Shown here piece by piece: positions 56,587-64,000 of a stretch of DNA of 64,000 nucleotides (the stretch's first letter is position 1; each line of letters starts with the position of its first letter). Source of the stretch: Glycocaulis sp. (GTDB lineage: Bacteria > Pseudomonadota > Alphaproteobacteria > Caulobacterales > Maricaulaceae). The stretch is from the NCBI GenBank assembly GCA_022565665.1, contig JAIUMI010000007.1:1-64000 (forward strand), in the 5' to 3' direction. The notes beneath the pieces are model-generated. The model ran no database searches. It had not been told where the DNA came from and saw nothing but the letters and a program-made list of their open reading frames with translations. The position numbers and the translations under genes were made by a program.

Positions 56587-56872
56587 GTGGCGCCTTTCCC
56601 CTGAAGCGGGGGAAGATTTGCTGGAGATTGGCCGTTACACAACGCAGGAATGGGGAGAGGCGCAAAGCGAGCGCTATCTGGACCGGCTCAACGACACCTT
56701 TCACCGGCTGGTTCTGATGCCCGGCCTTGGCAGGGCCCGCGATGATATCCGGCCGGGCGTGTTCAGCTATCCGGCGGGCCGGCACATGGTCTGGTACCGG
56801 CCGGTGGAGACGGGAATCGAAATCCTGCGCGTCCTTCACACCCGCCAGCGCAGCGAGGACGCACTGCCCTGA
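56579..56872 (+). CDS. parE: ParE/RelE-superfamily toxin
   Basis: 97 residues, normal for ParE. N-terminal helices with LSPEAGEDLLEIGRYTTQEWG, ERYLDRLNDTFHRL, then GRARDDIRPGVFSYPAGRHMVWYRP and ILRVLHTRQ. ParE toxins poison DNA gyrase; RelE-like members cut mRNA. The DDIRPG and RVLHTRQ features favour ParE. The pair lies between priA and the ATP synthase operon and may be a recent insertion. Confidence 0.85.
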   Translation: MARWRLSPEAGEDLLEIGRYTTQEWGEAQSERYLDRLNDTFHRLVLMPGLGRARDDIRPGVFSYPAGRHMVWYRPVETGIEILRVLHTRQRSEDALP

Positions 56873-57074
56873 TACGCACCTCCCTGCGCCGTTTGCGCGC
56901 GGGCGGGTTGCCGCCCCCAAGCCCCTGTGCTAGGTGAGCGCCGGACTGGCTGGGGCGTCAGGCCGAACCCTCTCTGAAGCCCCAAAAAAATCTAAATTTC
57001 TCAAGTGCTTGGATCGCGCCTAACCCGCCGGTCCGTAACGGGCACTCACCAGGATCAGGAAGCGGGCTTAAGCG

Positions 57075-59179
<2,105 letters not shown>

Positions 59180-59211
59180 GGCCAGAGGCAAGGGTTAGCG
59201 AGGCATAGCCA

Positions 59212-61612
<2,401 letters not shown>

Positions 61613-61619
61613 GCGTAAC

Positions 61620-61826
61620 ATGGCCTCTGGCCGCCCCACGCTGCGGATCGAGGAATGCGTCAATGACGTGTGTCCATGGTCCGGAAAGCCGGTGAGCGCC
61701 GATTCGCTCACTGTCTATCGCGGGGCGGTCATGGGCTTCTGCAATCCCGGCTGCCGGGACAAGTTTGAAGCGGCGACCGGCGCGTTCGACAGCGCGCTTG
61801 CCGCAAGGGACGATGACAATGGCTGA
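61620..61826 (+). CDS. YHS/TRASH-like small cysteine protein inside the ATP synthase operon
   Basis: 68 residues, starting 7 bases after the atpD stop and overlapping atpC by 8 bases, so it must be translated with the operon. Four cysteines: Cys13, Cys18 (EECVNDVCPWSGKPV) and Cys41, Cys45 (GFCNPGCRDKFEAA). The pattern CPxxGxxV, 20-odd residues, FCxxxCxxKF is that of YHS/TRASH-type metal-binding domains. It has no membrane segment or signal. It could be a metal- or haem-sensing accessory of the ATP synthase, or a small metallochaperone; nothing in the sequence settles this. Confidence 0.65.
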   Translation: MASGRPTLRIEECVNDVCPWSGKPVSADSLTVYRGAVMGFCNPGCRDKFEAATGAFDSALAARDDDNG

Positions 61827-62226
61827 CAAGCTGCAATTCGATCTCGTATCGCCCGAGGCGCGCGTGTTCTCCGGCGAGGTGGACATGGTCGTCGTGCCCG
61901 GCAGCGAAGGTGATTTTGGCGTCCTTCCCGGCCACGCGCCCTTCATGAGCACGATCCGCACCGGTACGATCGACGTTCATGCCGAAAACGTGGTCACCCG
62001 CATCTTTGTCTATGGCGGTTTTGCCGAGGTCACCCCGCAGGGCCTGACCATTCTGGCCGAGGAAACCGCCGAACTGGCGACCCTCGACGCGGCTGACATC
62101 CGTAACCGGCTGGAAGCGGCCCATCTGCGTGCAAAGGATGCGGCGGATGACCATGCGCGCGAGACCGCAGAAGCCGAGATCGTGAAGCTTGAGACCATGC
62201 AGGCCGCCATGGAGCTTGCCCACTAG
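61819..62226 (+). CDS. atpC: ATP synthase F1 epsilon subunit
   Basis: Rotor subunit that also inhibits ATP hydrolysis. 135 residues from ATG 61819 (MADKLQFDLV), with AAGGGA 8 bases upstream; ATG 61813 is too close to that site. N-terminal beta sandwich (SPEARVFSGEVDMVVVPGSEGDFGVLPGHAP) and C-terminal two-helix hairpin (LDAADIRNRLEAAH). Last gene of the operon. Confidence 0.95.
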   Translation: MADKLQFDLVSPEARVFSGEVDMVVVPGSEGDFGVLPGHAPFMSTIRTGTIDVHAENVVTRIFVYGGFAEVTPQGLTILAEETAELATLDAADIRNRLEAAHLRAKDAADDHARETAEAEIVKLETMQAAMELAH

Positions 62227-62244
62227 ACTGGCGTCTCTGCCATG

Positions 62245-62261
62245 AGCCGCCTAGCGGTTTT
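62245..62261 (+). terminator. Weak candidate terminator after atpC
   Basis: AGCCGC (62245-62250) pairs with GCGGTT (62254-62259, one G-U pair) around a CTA loop, followed by TT. The stem is short, so efficiency is doubtful. Confidence 0.3.
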
Positions 62262-62323
62262 GGCTTGATGGGCCGATACACTCTCCCCTAGGCTTCAAAA
62301 GCGATAGCCGGGGAGCCTCGACC

Positions 62324-62947
62324 ATGACGGAGACTACGCTGCCGCCGTCTGACGACCGGTCGCCCGACCCTGTACCTGTCCTCTCGCCCTCGGAGCGCTT
62401 CTTTGCGCGGATGGCCCTCGCCCAGACCGTCACCGCTTTCGTGGCGGTACTGATTTCCTGCGCCGCCATGTATGCGACGTGGGAGCAGGCCCGCGCGGCG
62501 CGCATACAGACAGAGGCGCAGGTCTGGCCGCGCATCGTCAGCTACGTGAACATGAATAGCGGTGCGGCCGGTACCGAGCGCTTCGAGGCCGTCGTGGCCA
62601 ATCACGGGGTGGGTCCGGCGGAAATCCGCGCGATGCGCGTCATGCTGGACGGTGAAGCCATCACGACCTTCCAGGAGATTTTCGACCGGATGGGCGAAGC
62701 CTCCGGAACCGAACGCTCCTACAGCTATGTCGCGGGCCGGATATTCGCTCCGGGCGAAGCCGCCGCCGTGATATCCGTGCAAGGGGCAGAGGATGTCGCG
62801 CGCCTGCTCCGGGTGATCGGATCGATGCAGCCGGAGCTGTGCTATTGCTCCATACTGAACCAGTGCTGGCTGGCGCGCGAAGAGCTCTATGAAAGCGTGG
62901 CGCAATGCCCTGATTATGGTGCCGAGCAGTTCAGGAACCAACCCTAG
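62324..62947 (+). CDS. Single-pass membrane protein, unrecognised
   Basis: 207 residues. A Pro/Asp-rich cytoplasmic N-terminus (about 1-28), one membrane helix (about 32-55, LAQTVTAFVAVLISCAAMYA), then a domain with VVANHGVGPAEIRAMRVMLDG and FAPGEAAAVISVQG, the pattern of an Ig-like beta sandwich. Four clustered cysteines near the end (CYCSILNQC, then SVAQC) may form disulfides. Its stop TAG shares CTAG with the rppH stop. No function assigned. Confidence 0.65.
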   Translation: MTETTLPPSDDRSPDPVPVLSPSERFFARMALAQTVTAFVAVLISCAAMYATWEQARAARIQTEAQVWPRIVSYVNMNSGAAGTERFEAVVANHGVGPAEIRAMRVMLDGEAITTFQEIFDRMGEASGTERSYSYVAGRIFAPGEAAAVISVQGAEDVARLLRVIGSMQPELCYCSILNQCWLAREELYESVAQCPDYGAEQFRNQP

Positions 62948-63441
62948 ACGGCGAATTTCGCGAACTGGCGGGCCACTTCCTGATACACGGCGCGCTTCCA
63001 CGGAATAATCATTTCCGGCACGCGCCCCAGTTCCTCCCACCGGAAAGCTTCAAATTCCTGCGGTGGCACCGCGGTCAGGTCGAAATCGGAATCGGTGCCA
63101 AGGAAGCGATAGGCGAACCAGCGCTGACGCTGGCCTTTCCAGTTCTTCTTCCTCAGGGCCAGCACTTCGGGCGGGAAGTCATAGGCCAGCCAGTCTTCGA
63201 TACTGCCCAGCAGATCTACCTGTTCAGCGGGTATGCCGGTCTCCTCGTACAGCTCGCGCAGGGCCGCTTCGGCGGGATCTTCGCCCGCATCCATGCCGCC
63301 TTGTGGAAATTGCCAGACCCATGGGCCCGTCTCGCGATAGCGCCGGCCGATCCAGCACAGCCCATCCCGGTTGAACAGCACGATGCCCGCATTGGGACGG
63401 TAATAGGCCAGCTCGTCTGCCGGCAGGACGGGCGCACTCAT
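62944..63441 (-). CDS. rppH: RNA pyrophosphohydrolase
   Basis: Removes pyrophosphate from mRNA 5' ends to start decay. 165 residues from ATG 63441 (MSAPVLPADE); the frame is open to 63531. N-terminal YYRPNAGIVLFNRDGLCWIG, WQFPQGGMDAGEDP and the Nudix box with AALRELYEETGI, then KGQRQRWFAYRF, all RppH-like. It overlaps the deacetylase gene by 4 bases, which is the usual ctpA/deacetylase/rppH order in alphaproteobacteria. Confidence 0.9.
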   Translation of the reverse strand: MSAPVLPADELAYYRPNAGIVLFNRDGLCWIGRRYRETGPWVWQFPQGGMDAGEDPAEAALRELYEETGIPAEQVDLLGSIEDWLAYDFPPEVLALRKKNWKGQRQRWFAYRFLGTDSDFDLTAVPPQEFEAFRWEELGRVPEMIIPWKRAVYQEVARQFAKFAV

Positions 63442-64000
63442 GTGTCCTGGTCCTCGCCTCCATTGCGCAGGCGGGCGAGATGGGAGGCCGGCACCAGCTG
63501 ATAGCCGCGCGAATCCAGCCCCTGTACCCATCGCTGCAGGGCGGTCACGGTAACAGGATAGGCAAAGCCGGACCCCAGCGCTGTGCCGTTCTGAAGGGCC
63601 AGCGCCTCCAGCTCCAGCAGGCGTTCATCAATCGCGCGCGCGCTGGGATTGGTGTCTAGCAGCCGGTCGGCATTGACGAGAGGCAATCCTGCGCGCCGGG
63701 CGGCGTTCTCCGCCGCGCCGCGCCGTCCGGTGCCATCGTGGAAGACAGCCAGGCCGCGGCCTGACAATTCCTGATAGACGGCCGCCAGAGCGGTTTCGGA
63801 CGTGACGAGCCGTGCGCCGAGATAGTTTGTGACACCGAAATACCCCGCCCCCCGCGACAGCAGCCAGTGCAGGCGGCGTGTATTCTCTGCCGGGTTGGCA
63901 TCGGCCATCAGCGTATGCGGGCCGGGATCGTTGTTGGGATAGTCGAACGGCTCCATGGGCAGCTCGAGCATCACCTCGTGGCCTGCCGCGCGCGCGCGGT
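63438..64000 (-). CDS. Divergent polysaccharide deacetylase family protein, 5' end outside window
   Basis: The C-terminal portion (about 187 residues) of a PF04748/YibQ-type protein; the frame stays open to the window edge with GHEV directly before LELPMEPFDYPNNDPGPHTL, the family signature. Further motifs: RGAGYFGVTNYLGARLVTSE and GSGFAYPVTVTALQRWVQGL. The family looks like an exported NodB-type deacetylase that has lost normal metal ligands; its role is unclear. Co-translated with rppH. Confidence 0.85.
   Translation of the reverse strand, partial: RARAAGHEVMLELPMEPFDYPNNDPGPHTLMADANPAENTRRLHWLLSRGAGYFGVTNYLGARLVTSETALAAVYQELSGRGLAVFHDGTGRRGAAENAARRAGLPLVNADRLLDTNPSARAIDERLLELEALALQNGTALGSGFAYPVTVTALQRWVQGLDSRGYQLVPASHLARLRNGGEDQDT

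Overview
The window is GC-rich, gene-dense chromosomal DNA from an alphaproteobacterium, most likely a dimorphic prosthecate lineage (Caulobacterales in the broad sense: Hyphomonadaceae or Maricaulaceae). The strongest pointer is a DivL-type sensor kinase at 39398-41905, whose phosphoacceptor histidine is a tyrosine, as in Caulobacter DivL. An F1-only ATP synthase operon (atpHAGDC without F0 genes), a CHCC-type zinc-finger protein and a ZnuD-like receptor also fit. I see no rRNA, CRISPR array, prophage or insertion sequence. The only mobile-type module is a parDE pair. No stretch longer than 300 bases lacks a gene.

Layout. 1-600: an AT-richer edge with one unrecognised ORF. 796-4208: cydDC thiol exporter. 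4205-8906: two related two-gene membrane cassettes, head to head; the left one carries a frameshift. 9235-16817: a glycan locus with a multidomain glycosyltransferase, a giant GT2/GT4/alginate-lyase-like fusion transcribed divergently from it, and a small sulfotransferase. 16830-25931: sugar-nucleotide and envelope genes (ugd, galU, glmS, lptD, phosphohexomutase, kdsD). These supply UDP-glucuronate, UDP-glucose, glucosamine-6-P, hexose-1-P and the Kdo precursor, and lptD assembles LPS.

26026-35491: gpmA, a ribD with only the deaminase domain, a GT4 glycosyltransferase, putA, nrdA behind candidate NrdR boxes, and an outer-membrane barrel candidate. 35504-38588: a tightly overlapped hom-metX-transsulfuration operon. 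38850-46788: a TonB-C lipoprotein, divL, a ZnuD-like receptor, tRNA-Arg(CCG) and a cation/proton antiporter fused to a Bax-like domain. 46781-53923: two regulator/membrane-protein pairs, an ABC ATPase, a DASS transporter, a DUF484 protein and xerC. 54065-56872: priA and parDE. 57075-62226: atpHAGD, a YHS-like small ORF, then atpC. 62324-64000: a membrane protein, rppH and a truncated divergent polysaccharide deacetylase.

The best candidates for something undescribed are: the duplicated head-to-head membrane cassette (4205-8906); the synthase/lyase fusion with a neighbouring sulfotransferase (12039-16817); the antiporter-Bax fusion, whose catalytic Glu position is Ala (44788-46788); the YHS-like protein between atpD and atpC (61620-61826); and a PriA that has lost one of its two zinc sites (54065-56266). 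All function calls come from reading motifs by eye; no database search was run.
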